Shown here: one piece after another, positions 52,824 through 61,021 of the stretch
Layout: every line of letters starts with the position of its first letter
Numbering within the stretch: position 1 is the first letter of the stretch
DNA from: Hahellaceae bacterium
Lineage (GTDB): Bacteria > Pseudomonadota > Gammaproteobacteria > Pseudomonadales > Oleiphilaceae
Direction of reading: 5' to 3'
DNA: 64,000 bases
Assembly (NCBI GenBank): GCA_016716085.1
Contig: JADJWY010000009.1
Span: forward strand, 372,001-436,000
Position numbers and translations under genes: made by a program
The notes under the pieces: generated by a model
The model's database searches: none
What the model saw: the letters and a program-made list of their open reading frames with translations, nothing else
What the model was told of the DNA's origin: nothing

Positions 52824-53441
52824 TTATCGGGCTGGCAGCGTCCCATGCCAGACCGGCAACGCCAGGTCTTCAGGCTCCTCGTTAGGGCCGCCGGACCGTG
52901 CTTTGAAACTGCCCTCCTGAAGGGGAATGCGGAACAGGGCTGTGGCTTTGCGCTCTTTGTTGTTCGGTGGCCTGACCTGATCCCAGCGTCCTGGTTCCAG
53001 CTGGTTGATTATCGCGGCGAAGGCCGAATCAAATTCATCTGCATCGTGCACCTGCTCTGCGGTGCCGAAAAGCACGGCGGACTCGTAATTAGCGCTGTGG
53101 TGATAGGCAGATTTACTCATCACCCAGGCCGTCGTCTCCGCGAAGGAAAGACACAGCATCGCACCGGCACTCAGTCGCCTGGAGATCCGGCCACCATTCA
53201 ACACATGCAGAAAAACCGCATCGCCGGAACGCCAAACCGTCAGGGGAATACAGCGTGGCTCTCCGTCTTCGACAAACGCGACATGGGCCGTTTTCAAACG
53301 GTCAATCAGGCCATAAATGCGCTCTCGCTCGGTTGACCCGCGTTGCGGCGCTCTGCGCAGCGTGCTTCGTGGGCAGGTCGTCATGGCAGACGGCGCAGCC
53401 ACTGCAGCTTCAGCCAGGAAGGGTAAGGACTCGGACTCCAT
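52824..53441 (-). CDS. Pyridoxamine 5'-phosphate oxidase-like flavin-binding protein
   Basis: 205 residues. Residues about 45-190 form the split-barrel FMN-binding fold of the PNPOx-like family: RLKTAHVAFVEDGEPRCIPL, VFLHVLNGGRISRRLSAGA and VMSKSAYHHSANYESAVLFG. The N-terminal 35 residues are extra and low-complexity. It is divergently transcribed from a MocR/PdxR-like regulator with direct repeats between them, an arrangement usual for genes regulated by such proteins. True PdxH activity is doubtful; a general flavin or heme reductase-like role is likelier. Confidence 0.88.
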   Translation of the reverse strand: MESESLPFLAEAAVAAPSAMTTCPRSTLRRAPQRGSTERERIYGLIDRLKTAHVAFVEDGEPRCIPLTVWRSGDAVFLHVLNGGRISRRLSAGAMLCLSFAETTAWVMSKSAYHHSANYESAVLFGTAEQVHDADEFDSAFAAIINQLEPGRWDQVRPPNNKERKATALFRIPLQEGSFKARSGGPNEEPEDLALPVWHGTLPAR

Positions 53442-53510
53442 GTAATATTCTCCTATACAGACACAGTCAAACAGACGGATGTAAAGCTGGGATTTAGCGT
53501 AAAATGAGAA

Positions 53511-53558
53511 TGGACTTGTCGTAAGGTCCAGTTTTCAAAAATTCAGGGGGCCAATTTT
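53511..53558. promoter_or_regulatory. Repeat elements between PNPOx-like and MocR genes (candidate operator)
   Basis: A short palindrome TGGAC-n10-GTCCA (53511-53530) overlaps a direct repeat, GGTCCAGTTTT (53525-53535) and GGGCCAATTTT (53548-53558), whose starts are 23 bases apart. MocR regulators bind direct repeats in such positions; the assignment is inferred. Confidence 0.5.
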
Positions 53559-53576
53559 GTTTAGGCGGAGGCCAGT

Positions 53577-55028
53577 GTGAAGGCGGTTCTGAGCGACATC
53601 TGTTTGCATAAAGGGGGAGGCCTTCAGCGTCAGCTTTATCAGGCACTGGTCGAACGTATTTTGTCCGGACGCATTCCGGGCGGAGCGCAACTCCCTGCCA
53701 GTCGACAGTGGGCTGCAGATTTGGGCGTCAGCCGTAACAGCGTGTCGGCGGTTTACGAGCAGTTGCGCAGTGAAGGCTTTCTGGCGTCCCGACAGGGGAG
53801 TGGCTTTTATGTCCGTGAGGATCTGCACCACTTGCCAAAGACGCTGACACCCCCCAGCCTGGCCCGATCGCTGAATGCGCCACCGGCCAAGCTCGCACAG
53901 GCATTCAAATCCGCACATGGCCCTCATGCGAATCTTCCCTTCACGCCCGGTCTGCCTGATCTGGACGCCTTTCCAATAAAAGTCTGGAACCGGCTGTTAC
54001 ACCAACAGGAAAGTCGTATCTGCGTGCGGGGCTATGATGAGCCGGCGGGCTACCTTCCGCTGCGGCGGGCACTGCAGGCTTATTTGCGCGAGTCACGCGG
54101 TGTGCGCTGCCATGAAGACCAGATTCTGATTACGGCAGGGGCACAACAGGGGCTCTCGCTGATTGCCGATGTTCTTTTGGCTCCTTCTGACACGGTATTG
54201 ATCGAGAATCCGGGTTATCGGGGTGCACGAGGCGCGCTGGGCCGATTGGGGCGAACCCTGGTGCCAGTGCCGTTGACCGCGCAGCAGGCATTGGATATCG
54301 AGGCATTAGAGCATCTGCCTCCCGCACGGGTGCTCTACTGCACCCCCACACATCAATACCCGATGGGCGGCATTCTGGAGATCGGACAGCGTTTGGCTTT
54401 GTTGGACTGGGCGCGCAGAACGGAAACCTGGATTATCGAAGACGACTATGACAGCGAATTCCATTTTGTCGGCAAACCCGTGGCCGCCTTGCAAGGCTTG
54501 TTTGATGAAACGCCCGTGCTATATGTCGGTAGCTTCAGCAAGACGCTGATGCCAGGTTTGCGTCTGGGTTATCTCGTGGTTCCCGATGGTCTGATCGACA
54601 ACTTCAGGCAAATGAAACGATTCACAAGCGGAGAAAGCCCCTTGCTGACTCAGGCCGTGACTGCCGAGTTTATGCAGGGAGGCCATTTTATCAGTCACTT
54701 GCGGAAGATGCGCCACCACTACCATGGCAAGTGGCAGCGGTTTCATCACCTGCTGGAAACGCATTTCGCCGGGCGTCTGCAACCGGTTGCGGAAAGTGCG
54801 GGTATGCATTTGGTCGTCACGGGTGAAATAGATGATCTCGCGGTGGTTCAAGGGCTTTCCGAACTCGGAATTGGCAGTACCCCGCTGAGTGCTCACTACG
54901 TGGGTAAGGCTCTACAGCATGGTCTGGTGCTGGGATTTGCAAATGCAGACGATGAAGCGATGGCGCGTTGCGTCGTGGCCCTGGGTAAGGTGCTAGGTGC
55001 TAAGTCCGTTGATAGAGGAGAGACATAA
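53577..55028 (+). CDS. MocR/PdxR-type regulator (GntR HTH fused to aminotransferase domain)
   Basis: 483 residues. The N-terminal winged HTH (about 15-80: LYQALVERILSGRIPGGAQ, LPASRQWAADLGVSRNSV) is followed by a class I aminotransferase-like domain with PLP lysine in YVGSFSKTLMPGLRLG at about residue 323, and the Asp of IIEDDYDSEF. These proteins bind PLP and control vitamin B6 or related genes. GTG start with GGAGG. Divergent PNPOx-like gene is its probable target. A terminator-like stem-loop at the 3' end serves the opposite strand. Confidence 0.93.
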   Translation: MKAVLSDICLHKGGGLQRQLYQALVERILSGRIPGGAQLPASRQWAADLGVSRNSVSAVYEQLRSEGFLASRQGSGFYVREDLHHLPKTLTPPSLARSLNAPPAKLAQAFKSAHGPHANLPFTPGLPDLDAFPIKVWNRLLHQQESRICVRGYDEPAGYLPLRRALQAYLRESRGVRCHEDQILITAGAQQGLSLIADVLLAPSDTVLIENPGYRGARGALGRLGRTLVPVPLTAQQALDIEALEHLPPARVLYCTPTHQYPMGGILEIGQRLALLDWARRTETWIIEDDYDSEFHFVGKPVAALQGLFDETPVLYVGSFSKTLMPGLRLGYLVVPDGLIDNFRQMKRFTSGESPLLTQAVTAEFMQGGHFISHLRKMRHHYHGKWQRFHHLLETHFAGRLQPVAESAGMHLVVTGEIDDLAVVQGLSELGIGSTPLSAHYVGKALQHGLVLGFANADDEAMARCVVALGKVLGAKSVDRGET

Positions 55029-55057
55029 AAAAACCTCGCAACCGGGGAGCTGCGAGG
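55027..55057 (-). terminator. Rho-independent terminator of the SDR gene
   Basis: On the minus strand, CCTCGCA and TGCGAGG pair around a ten-base loop and are followed by seven Ts (plus-strand A-run 55027-55033). It lies downstream of the SDR gene (stop at 55110) and overlaps the stop of the MocR gene on the other strand. Confidence 0.85.
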
Positions 55058-55109
55058 CCATCAATCGTTCAGCCCGGCCTGAATGGGCTGAATGTCCGAA
55101 AAAATCAGA

Positions 55110-56081
55110 TTACCAGTATATGCCGCTGGAGAGGCGTGCAAAGACGCGACCGGCCAGACTCAGTTCCTTTTCGCTGCCATCTTCATTTTTGGCATTGCTG
55201 TCCGGGAACAGGCGGTAGGCCAGGTTTTGCACCCAATCAATGGAGCGCGGTGAAATGTCATACGCGATTTCGGCGAAGCTACCGAGCGGCGTAGTGACTT
55301 TCTTCTGGTTGTTGGTGATCGGCTTAAGAACCAGTTGTGCGGCCTGGAAGGTATTCAGGGCCGGCACATGGTTGTAGAGCTTGGTCGGCGCAATCATCGC
55401 GGTTCGGACCAGGGGCATGAACACGTTGGTCAGGTGGATGTTGTTGTGCGCCACTTCGGAGGCGATACAACGGCTGAAGGCATCCAGTGCCGCTTTACTG
55501 GCAACGTAGGCCGAGAAGCGCGGTGCATTGGCCTGCACTCCGATACTGGAGACGTTGATGATGCGTCCGTAGTTGTGCTCGCGCATGCTGGGCAGCAGAC
55601 CCAAAACCAGTTGCACCGCGCCAAAATAATTGATGTCCATGGTGCGCTGGAAGTCGTGGAAACGCTCGGTTGAGTGGTGAATCGAGCGACGAATCGAGCG
55701 ACCGGCATTGTTGATCAGGATATCCACCCGACCATGATCTGCCAGCACCTGTTTAACCAGCACCTCACATGCTTCGGGGGAGCTCAGATCGCAGGAGTAG
55801 ATAAAACATTCCCCGCCCAGTGCCTGAACTTCCTTCTGGGCTTCTTCCAGCTTTTCCATGCCGCGTGCCACCAGGATAACTTTACCGCCTGCCGCAGCCA
55901 GCTGACGGGCGACCGCCAGACCGATGCCACTGCTTCCGCCAGTAATCATGGCCGTTTTGCCTTCAATTTCTTTTTTCAGTTTGCTCTGATTCAAATGGTT
56001 GCCGGAGCCAAGGAAGCGGCGGGCAAACGGGGTGTAGTAGTAAGGCAATTTTTCCTGAAGTGAGGCGGCGAGTTGTTTCAT
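55110..56081 (-). CDS. Short-chain dehydrogenase/reductase with N-terminal extension
   Basis: 323 residues from 56081. A 40-residue N-terminal extension (LQEKLPYYYTPFARRFL) precedes the Rossmann motif MITGGSSGIGLAVARQLAAA. NNAG is present in ILINNAGRSI, Ser in NVSSIGV and catalytic YVASKAA. The C terminus is basic and possibly membrane-associated. It may reduce fatty acyl or quinone-like compounds. The upstream region has two identical-type palindromes for the divergent TetR regulator, so expression is probably repressed until an inducer is present. Confidence 0.9.
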   Translation of the reverse strand: MKQLAASLQEKLPYYYTPFARRFLGSGNHLNQSKLKKEIEGKTAMITGGSSGIGLAVARQLAAAGGKVILVARGMEKLEEAQKEVQALGGECFIYSCDLSSPEACEVLVKQVLADHGRVDILINNAGRSIRRSIHHSTERFHDFQRTMDINYFGAVQLVLGLLPSMREHNYGRIINVSSIGVQANAPRFSAYVASKAALDAFSRCIASEVAHNNIHLTNVFMPLVRTAMIAPTKLYNHVPALNTFQAAQLVLKPITNNQKKVTTPLGSFAEIAYDISPRSIDWVQNLAYRLFPDSNAKNEDGSEKELSLAGRVFARLSSGIYW

Positions 56082-56117
56082 GCGATGAGCATCTCCATTG
56101 TTTGATGATGAAACCAT

Positions 56118-56133
56118 GTTACCAGTGGGTAAC
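56118..56133. promoter_or_regulatory. TetR operator 1 (GTTACC-n4-GGTAAC)
   Basis: Perfect inverted repeat GTTACC AGTG GGTAAC in the SDR-TetR divergent spacer, 36 bases upstream of the SDR start. A second copy lies 54 bases away. Confidence 0.85.
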
Positions 56134-56171
56134 AATAATAGAGAGCCCCCATTGCTTTTGTCAACGAATTT

Positions 56172-56187
56172 GTTACCATGGGGTAAC
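56172..56187. promoter_or_regulatory. TetR operator 2 (GTTACC-n4-GGTAAC)
   Basis: Perfect inverted repeat GTTACC ATGG GGTAAC, the same half-sites and spacing as operator 1, 78 bases before the TetR start. Confidence 0.85.
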
Positions 56188-56264
56188 ATATATTTTTGAG
56201 TAGATACTCAAATTTTGATTTCAAGCCACCGGAGCGTGGGTCAAATCGGTTAGAGTGAGCCTAT

Positions 56265-56939
56265 ATGACAGAGAGTGCGGGCATGGAAAAACCATCACGA
56301 AACAAGGAACTGACCAAAGAGCGCATCATGACTGCGGTCGAAGAGATTCTGGCGCGTGAAGGTTATCAGGCACTGGGTATCAACCGGATTGCAAGGGATG
56401 CCGGTGTCGGCAAGGTGTTGATCTACCGCTATTTCGGTGGACTTGAAGGCGTGCTCGATGCCTATTCCGAAACGGATCGATTCTGGCCCAGTATCGAGGA
56501 AATTCGCGGGCTACCGACACCGGAGTTCGAGTTGCTGACTCTGCGCGAACGCATCAAGGTGGTGTTTCATAACTTCCGTCAAGCGCTTAAACGGCGTCCC
56601 CACACGATTGCCATTTATGCCTGGGAAATGGTCGAGAAGAGCGATATCAGTAAGCAGTTAGTGGCGGTTCGAACCCAAAGCTCCATCAATCTCGTTAGGG
56701 AAATGCTCGGTGCCTCGCGCCCTTCATCGCGTAATTTTGAACATGAAATTACGGCCATGCTGGCCGCCGGATTGCTGCATCTGACCATCCGCGAGCATTT
56801 TGAGACTCCCTTTGCGGGTCTCAAACTCCAGGAAGAAGAGACCTGGAATCGTCTGGAGGCCGCGCTGGATCAGATTTTCCATGGACTCGAAGTGCTGAAA
56901 GCGCAACAACGTGCGCCTCAGACGCGATCTGCCAGCTAG
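56265..56939 (+). CDS. TetR-family repressor of the divergent SDR
   Basis: 224 residues. The HTH is YQALGINRIARDAGVGKVLI, followed by YRYFGGLEGVLDAYSE. The C-terminal domain belongs to no subgroup I can name. The start at 56265 has GAGTGAG upstream; an ATG at 56283 is an alternative. Two perfect palindromes (56118-56133, 56172-56187) between it and the SDR gene strongly suggest that it binds there, repressing both genes. Confidence 0.92.
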   Translation: MTESAGMEKPSRNKELTKERIMTAVEEILAREGYQALGINRIARDAGVGKVLIYRYFGGLEGVLDAYSETDRFWPSIEEIRGLPTPEFELLTLRERIKVVFHNFRQALKRRPHTIAIYAWEMVEKSDISKQLVAVRTQSSINLVREMLGASRPSSRNFEHEITAMLAAGLLHLTIREHFETPFAGLKLQEEETWNRLEAALDQIFHGLEVLKAQQRAPQTRSAS

Positions 56940-56948
56940 TCGCTGACC

Positions 56949-57650
56949 TTAATCGTTAAAGTATTCGGCCTTGATCCGTGCACAATAGGCCACCAGATTC
57001 GGGTGCGCTCGTGCGGCGATGGCCAATGGGGTATCCAGCGGTGGAACGATCAGGTTGGCGGCAAAGGCATAGGCCGTCGCGTCCACCTCGCTGATGCGAT
57101 CCCCCATTAAATACGGCTTGTCTGCCAGAAAGGTCGCCAGCGCGTCGATACCCTGCTTGCCCATGGCGTAGATCTCATCAGGGGTGTGACGACCTGTGCC
57201 CTGCGCATGCAATTGCTTTTTCATGCTTTCCTGAATCAGCTTGGGCACCAGGTTTTTGATCAGTGGCGGCAGATGTCCAAAAAACGCCTCACGTGTCGCA
57301 GGCCAATAGCGCTCATCTACCCAGCGACTGTAAAGCGTCACCCAGTAAAGGTGCTCCTCCATCATGATCTTCATCGCGTGGGAGAGGGCTTTTTCTTCAG
57401 TTGAGAGATGCTGATTAAGATCCTTGCCATAAGTCTTGGTCAGGTACTGCACGATCAGGGTGCTGTCTGCCACCGAGGATTTGCCATCGGTGATGTAAGG
57501 CAGTTTGCCCTTCGGGGCTTTGCGAGGATCATGCATGATCTCGACGGTATACGGCAGACCAGCCAGCTTGAGGAAGGTCTCGACCTTCATGCAAAACGGA
57601 CTGGCATTGGGCAGATTGAACGTGGGTTTGAACTGGTACAGGGTAATCAT
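56949..57650 (-). CDS. Glutathione S-transferase family protein (Fax/metaxin-like)
   Basis: 233 residues. Thioredoxin-like N domain: ITLYQFKPTFNLPNASPFCMKVETFL with a CM in place of the usual catalytic Ser/Tyr/Cys pair, and the cis-Pro segment KGKLPYITD. The C-terminal helical domain includes YLMGDRISEVDATAYAFAAN. It resembles metaxin/failed-axon-connections-type GSTs. Start at 57650 has GGAGG five bases upstream. Probably detoxification or a scaffold; substrate unknown. Convergent with the TetR gene, ten bases apart. Confidence 0.9.
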   Translation of the reverse strand: MITLYQFKPTFNLPNASPFCMKVETFLKLAGLPYTVEIMHDPRKAPKGKLPYITDGKSSVADSTLIVQYLTKTYGKDLNQHLSTEEKALSHAMKIMMEEHLYWVTLYSRWVDERYWPATREAFFGHLPPLIKNLVPKLIQESMKKQLHAQGTGRHTPDEIYAMGKQGIDALATFLADKPYLMGDRISEVDATAYAFAANLIVPPLDTPLAIAARAHPNLVAYCARIKAEYFND

Positions 57651-57718
57651 CTTGGCCTCCTTGTCAGGTGGTTTAGAGTGCCTGAAAGGAGCGGGGGAGG
57701 GCAAGGAGGCGAGAATCT

Positions 57719-58021
57719 TTATTCTATCCCCTGGATATCGCCTGGCTGTAAACCGCGGCGTTTATGAATGACAGCGAGTACTTCGATAAGCTGGTCTGGT
57801 TTTATCTGATATAAAATACGATAAGAGTAGAGTGGAACTTCACGTAAAGCATCATCGTTCAGTTCGGGAACCTTGCGCCCCAGACGAGGCAATTCATCCA
57901 GCGCAATTGTCTTACTGACAAATGCTTCAGCGACTCGCGTAGCGTAGAGGGGTGAATCCTGTGCGATATGGGAGTGAATCTGGCGCAGCTGAACCAACGC
58001 GTGATCGGTCCACTTCACCAT
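57719..58021 (-). CDS. ParE/RelE-family toxin
   Basis: 100 residues of the RelE/ParE superfamily: WTDHALVQLRQIHSHIAQ at the N terminus, LPRLGRKVPELNDDALREV in the middle and SYRILYQIKPDQLIEVLAVI-type strand pairs at the end. The basic, compact form suggests a ribonuclease or gyrase-targeting toxin. The gene starts seven bases before the antitoxin stop, typical of type II modules. Confidence 0.92.
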   Translation of the reverse strand: MVKWTDHALVQLRQIHSHIAQDSPLYATRVAEAFVSKTIALDELPRLGRKVPELNDDALREVPLYSYRILYQIKPDQLIEVLAVIHKRRGLQPGDIQGIE

Positions 58022-58200
58022 TTTTGAATGTCTTGAAGTATCTGCTCTGCGGGAGTGCTTTTGTCCTGCTTAGCGTCTTGCTGACCACGCCGAATATTTT
58101 CAAGCACATATAACCGGTAAATGATCTCTTCCATATCGGTGCTCTCGGGTAGCCGCGCAATGGCGTCCAGAGCTTCCTGTTTCAGGGATTGAGGTTGCAT
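58015..58200 (-). CDS. Antitoxin of ParE/RelE-type module
   Basis: 61 residues, acidic and helical (EALDAIARLPESTDMEEIIY, then RLYVLENIRRGQQDAKQD), without a recognised DNA-binding motif. It immediately precedes and overlaps the toxin gene by seven bases. Its sequence resembles addiction-module antidotes of the type that follow RelE/ParE proteins. Probably neutralises the toxin and regulates the operon. Confidence 0.85.
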   Translation of the reverse strand: MQPQSLKQEALDAIARLPESTDMEEIIYRLYVLENIRRGQQDAKQDKSTPAEQILQDIQKW

Positions 58201-58267
58201 ATAGTGACTCCGTAACGTTTGGGCTCCTGAGTGTTCCAGAAACCCCGTTAATTATACTACAGCGTGA

Positions 58268-59104
58268 TTGGTCCTAGCCAACCACCGGGTCTACGACCCG
58301 CTGATCGCCCGCTTCGTCAGCCCCGACCCGTTTATTCAGTCACCCTATCGCAGCCAGAGCTATAACCGCTATAGCTATGTGTGGAACAACCCGACTGGGG
58401 CGACGGATCCGAGTGGCTATTTCCTGGAGGCAGTTGCGGTCGAAATCCCCTCCTTCTTGATGGGGCTGTATTCCTTCAACGACAACTTCAAGAACGGAAA
58501 CTATCTAGCGGCCTCAGTTGATGGCGTCGGCATGATCGGCGATATGATCGCTGCAGCCTTGCCAGTCCCCGGCGGATTCGGCTATGCGATTGCTGCCAGC
58601 CGGGCGGGGATGCGGAATGTTGACGTCGCGATGGATATTAGCCATCTTGTGGATAATTATGTTGTTGCAAACAAAGTTAGTCCATGTGCTCAAGTATTAC
58701 AGGCAAGGCAACGGCAGGCTTTAATGCTTGAAGACAATGTTGGATTCAATATCAGTCCAACGGCGTGGGACAGCTATCCAACTATTGGTAGAAATGGAAC
58801 ATTCATTTCTGACAGGCAAGGGATTACTGACATAATCGGCGATTTTTCCGGGCAATCACAGTTGACTCTTGATAAGGCTAAAGTTCTTCAGCTTGAAGAA
58901 GCGTTTGGCCTCGAAAGAGGGGCGCTACAAGAAGGGTTTAAGATTAGGCAAGTCGATAATGTTGTTGATCGTATGACCAGAAGCCCGATGGAAGGAAACC
59001 AATATTTCTTGGGGCCCGGTAATCATTTGCCAGGCGGAGCGCCAGAGATGGTGATCGATCCTATTCCAACTGTAGATACCAAAGGTGTGACAACCTTGTT
59101 GTAG
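58268..59104 (+). CDS. Orphan Rhs C-terminal fragment with unrecognised toxin domain
   Basis: 278 codons from a TTG start, but no upstream Rhs gene is present. Residues about 5-55 are the end of the Rhs core (NHRVYDPLIARFVSPDPFIQ, then SYNRYSYVWNNPTGATDPSG), the usual junction before a variable toxin. The next 220 residues are an unrecognised C-terminal domain; it includes a hydrophobic helix (GMIGDMIAAALPVPGGFGY) and ends PGNHLPGGAPEMVIDPIPT. The DNA becomes noticeably AT-richer from about 58650. A 110-residue gene 11 bases downstream is probably its immunity protein. The start is doubtful: it may be a displaced tip left by recombination. Confidence 0.8.
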   Translation: MVLANHRVYDPLIARFVSPDPFIQSPYRSQSYNRYSYVWNNPTGATDPSGYFLEAVAVEIPSFLMGLYSFNDNFKNGNYLAASVDGVGMIGDMIAAALPVPGGFGYAIAASRAGMRNVDVAMDISHLVDNYVVANKVSPCAQVLQARQRQALMLEDNVGFNISPTAWDSYPTIGRNGTFISDRQGITDIIGDFSGQSQLTLDKAKVLQLEEAFGLERGALQEGFKIRQVDNVVDRMTRSPMEGNQYFLGPGNHLPGGAPEMVIDPIPTVDTKGVTTLL

Positions 59105-59115
59105 GTGTTAGTCAA

Positions 59116-59448
59116 ATGAGCGAAGAATTAGTCAAAGCATTCGTAACCAAAGCAGACGGCAAGGTTGTTCGTGTAAAGTTGATAGACTGCTTGTTTCAAA
59201 ATGAGCTGGCTAATTTGGGGTTCGTATACGATTCGGATTTATCGGAGTACACTTTTTCAGTATCAGGAAATCAAGAAAAAGCAGAGCTATTCGATAAATT
59301 GCGAATTCTGGAAGTGAGTTTTTCTGGTGGTAAAGAGTGGTGTCCTGCAGAAGTTTTTGAGTATCTGAGGGAAACGGGACTATTGAGTGGCAACTTTAAG
59401 AAAATTAGCTGGAGTGGTCCAGGAGATTATCACCTGACAGTTGATTAG
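59116..59448 (+). CDS. Candidate immunity protein for the Rhs tip
   Basis: 110 residues, no signal peptide, acidic, mixed alpha/beta (LGFVYDSDLSEYTFSVSGNQ, LRILEVSFSGGKEWCPAEVF). It is 11 bases downstream of the Rhs toxin fragment and in the same AT-rich segment, the normal place for an immunity gene. Family not recognised. Role inferred from position only. Confidence 0.75.
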   Translation: MSEELVKAFVTKADGKVVRVKLIDCLFQNELANLGFVYDSDLSEYTFSVSGNQEKAELFDKLRILEVSFSGGKEWCPAEVFEYLRETGLLSGNFKKISWSGPGDYHLTVD

Positions 59449-59542
59449 TTTTTACAAACAGTACAAGGAGGAAATATCAACGGAAGCGAATGCGCGCTCG
59501 GTATACATCGCAGAGAGAGTGGAGAGTGTTCAATATTCTATG

Positions 59543-59920
59543 TCACTCCACCCCCTTCATCGCCTCCGCATAAACCTGCGTCCACTCTGCTTCGCTTAAC
59601 TGACCGCGAATCTGAAAGCGGTAGTCCAGCATGGCTTTGTGTGCGGCAGCGCGTTCTGAATCCAGGGCATCCAGAGGGCCGGTAAATTCAGACACAGTGG
59701 CCGATCGATTGGCGTTGACGGTGAACAGTGTTTCCTTGGTTTTGGCTACTGCGGCCTGGTCATCCTGATCCAGTTTGAGCATGGCGGTGTTGATTTCTTG
59801 CAGTTGGGATACTCTGGCATCGTCCTTCAGGATCGCTTCGAGGGCATCCGCGATATCGATCACGCTGGATTGTGCAGAGGATTGGGAAAACAGGTAGTAA
59901 AAAAGCATGGCCCATAGCAT
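59543..59920 (-). CDS. Small exported protein, unrecognised
   Basis: 125 residues with an N-terminal hydrophobic stretch (MLWAMLFYYLFSQSSAQS), a likely signal peptide or anchor, followed by helical sequence (ADALEAILKDDARVSQLQEI) and the ending LSEAEWTQVYAEAMKG. It is 14 bases after the lipoprotein gene at 59935 and shares with it a C-terminal EAEW/DAEW helix, so the two may be related. Function unknown. Confidence 0.65.
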   Translation of the reverse strand: MLWAMLFYYLFSQSSAQSSVIDIADALEAILKDDARVSQLQEINTAMLKLDQDDQAAVAKTKETLFTVNANRSATVSEFTGPLDALDSERAAAHKAMLDYRFQIRGQLSEAEWTQVYAEAMKGVE

Positions 59921-59934
59921 GTGTGATGGCTCCT

Positions 59935-60363
59935 TCAGGATTTAAACACGGCGAGATCGCGGGCGGTGATGGCCTTCCATTCCGCATCGGTGGCGAGGTT
60001 AGCCAGGGCCATGCGTACATTCAGTAGCTTATCTCGGTAGGTCTTGCGGATGCTGGCAATCTGGTTGCCTAGCGTTTCCAGCTCCTCGCGTGTTGCGTCA
60101 TACCGTAAGGTCAGCGCTGCTTCGGATTTTCGCAACGTCATGAGTTGCTCAATGCCGACCTTCAACTCTGATTCAGCCTCATCCACCAGCTGCACCATTT
60201 GGTCTCGTCGGGCCGGTTCAGTGACGACGCTGTTAAGGGTGACACGCAGATCTTCCAGGGTGGCACCCAGAAATGCGGTTGCACTTTTGGGCGGTTCATG
60301 GGTGCAGGCGACCAAAAGCCCGATCAGCAGGATTAAGGTAGTGCGCCACGTAATTCTAATCAT
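59935..60363 (-). CDS. Small lipoprotein, coiled-coil rich
   Basis: 142 residues with a lipoprotein signal (LILLIGLLVACTHEPP; lipobox LVAC). The mature part is almost wholly helical with heptad-like spacing (DEAESELKVGIEQLMTL, LRYDATREELETLGNQIASI) and ends with ATDAEWKAITARD. It appears to be in an operon with the following exported protein. Envelope location is clear; function is not. Confidence 0.75.
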   Translation of the reverse strand: MIRITWRTTLILLIGLLVACTHEPPKSATAFLGATLEDLRVTLNSVVTEPARRDQMVQLVDEAESELKVGIEQLMTLRKSEAALTLRYDATREELETLGNQIASIRKTYRDKLLNVRMALANLATDAEWKAITARDLAVFKS

Positions 60364-60437
60364 GGAAGGCTTCCGTCAGTGGGTCATCGTTTTTATCGTT
60401 ACAGCATGGTATGCCAAGAGGGGGCTTGCAAGTCCAT

Positions 60438-61001
60438 TTAAGGGAGAAGGGTGTCATTCAGCGTTTTGGGGTAAGCCAGGATGCGTTGCAGCAGCCTCTG
60501 AAAGGTCTCCTGATCGGTATCGGGGCGGTCGCTCGGTGGGCACTCGACGGGCAGCGCGGCCGCTTCAATAATCATCAGGTTGTCGGCCAACCCAAACGAT
60601 TCAATCAGGTAACCCTGTTCGTCACGGGGGCTGAATCCATTTGCTGCCGAAGCCGCCAGAACGCGGTGTTCATACAAGGCGGCGCGATTGGAATACAAAA
60701 AAATCGGCTTCTGCAGCGCGGCGAAAAAACCGACTTCAAAGGCTGTTCCCGGGTCCATGCCCGGTCCGCGAAAAGGGGTGATATTGGCAATGATGGCATC
60801 GGCATGACGCATGAAGTCGAGATTACCCTGGTAAATGCGGTGTGACAGATCACGCCCTTGAAGGCCCGACACTTCATTATCCAGTGGAAACAAGCCCACC
60901 AACCCGAGTGACTGGCACAACGCCTGTTTCTGACGACCCATTTCGGCGGCATTGGGGTAAAAGACATCCGGGCCAGCGAGGTAGAGGGTTTTGATGGGCA
61001 A
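60438..61001 (-). CDS. Nucleoside 2-deoxyribosyltransferase family protein
   Basis: 187 residues. The family pattern is plain: LYLAGPDVFYPNAAEMG at the N terminus, HADAIIANITPFRGPGMD and the catalytic Glu segment DPGTAFEVGFFAALQKPI. These enzymes exchange or hydrolyse N-glycosidic bonds of deoxynucleosides in salvage. Cytoplasmic, single-domain, typical length. It stands between the lipoprotein and the PIN toxin on the same strand with short gaps. Confidence 0.92.
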   Translation of the reverse strand: MPIKTLYLAGPDVFYPNAAEMGRQKQALCQSLGLVGLFPLDNEVSGLQGRDLSHRIYQGNLDFMRHADAIIANITPFRGPGMDPGTAFEVGFFAALQKPIFLYSNRAALYEHRVLAASAANGFSPRDEQGYLIESFGLADNLMIIEAAALPVECPPSDRPDTDQETFQRLLQRILAYPKTLNDTLLP

Positions 61002-61021
61002 GGGGGCTCGTCTCTCGTTAC

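Noticed and set aside
58201..58267. Start of a complete Rhs gene before the tip
   Set aside because: Only 67 bases separate it from the antitoxin; no Rhs repeats are present, so it is an orphan fragment.
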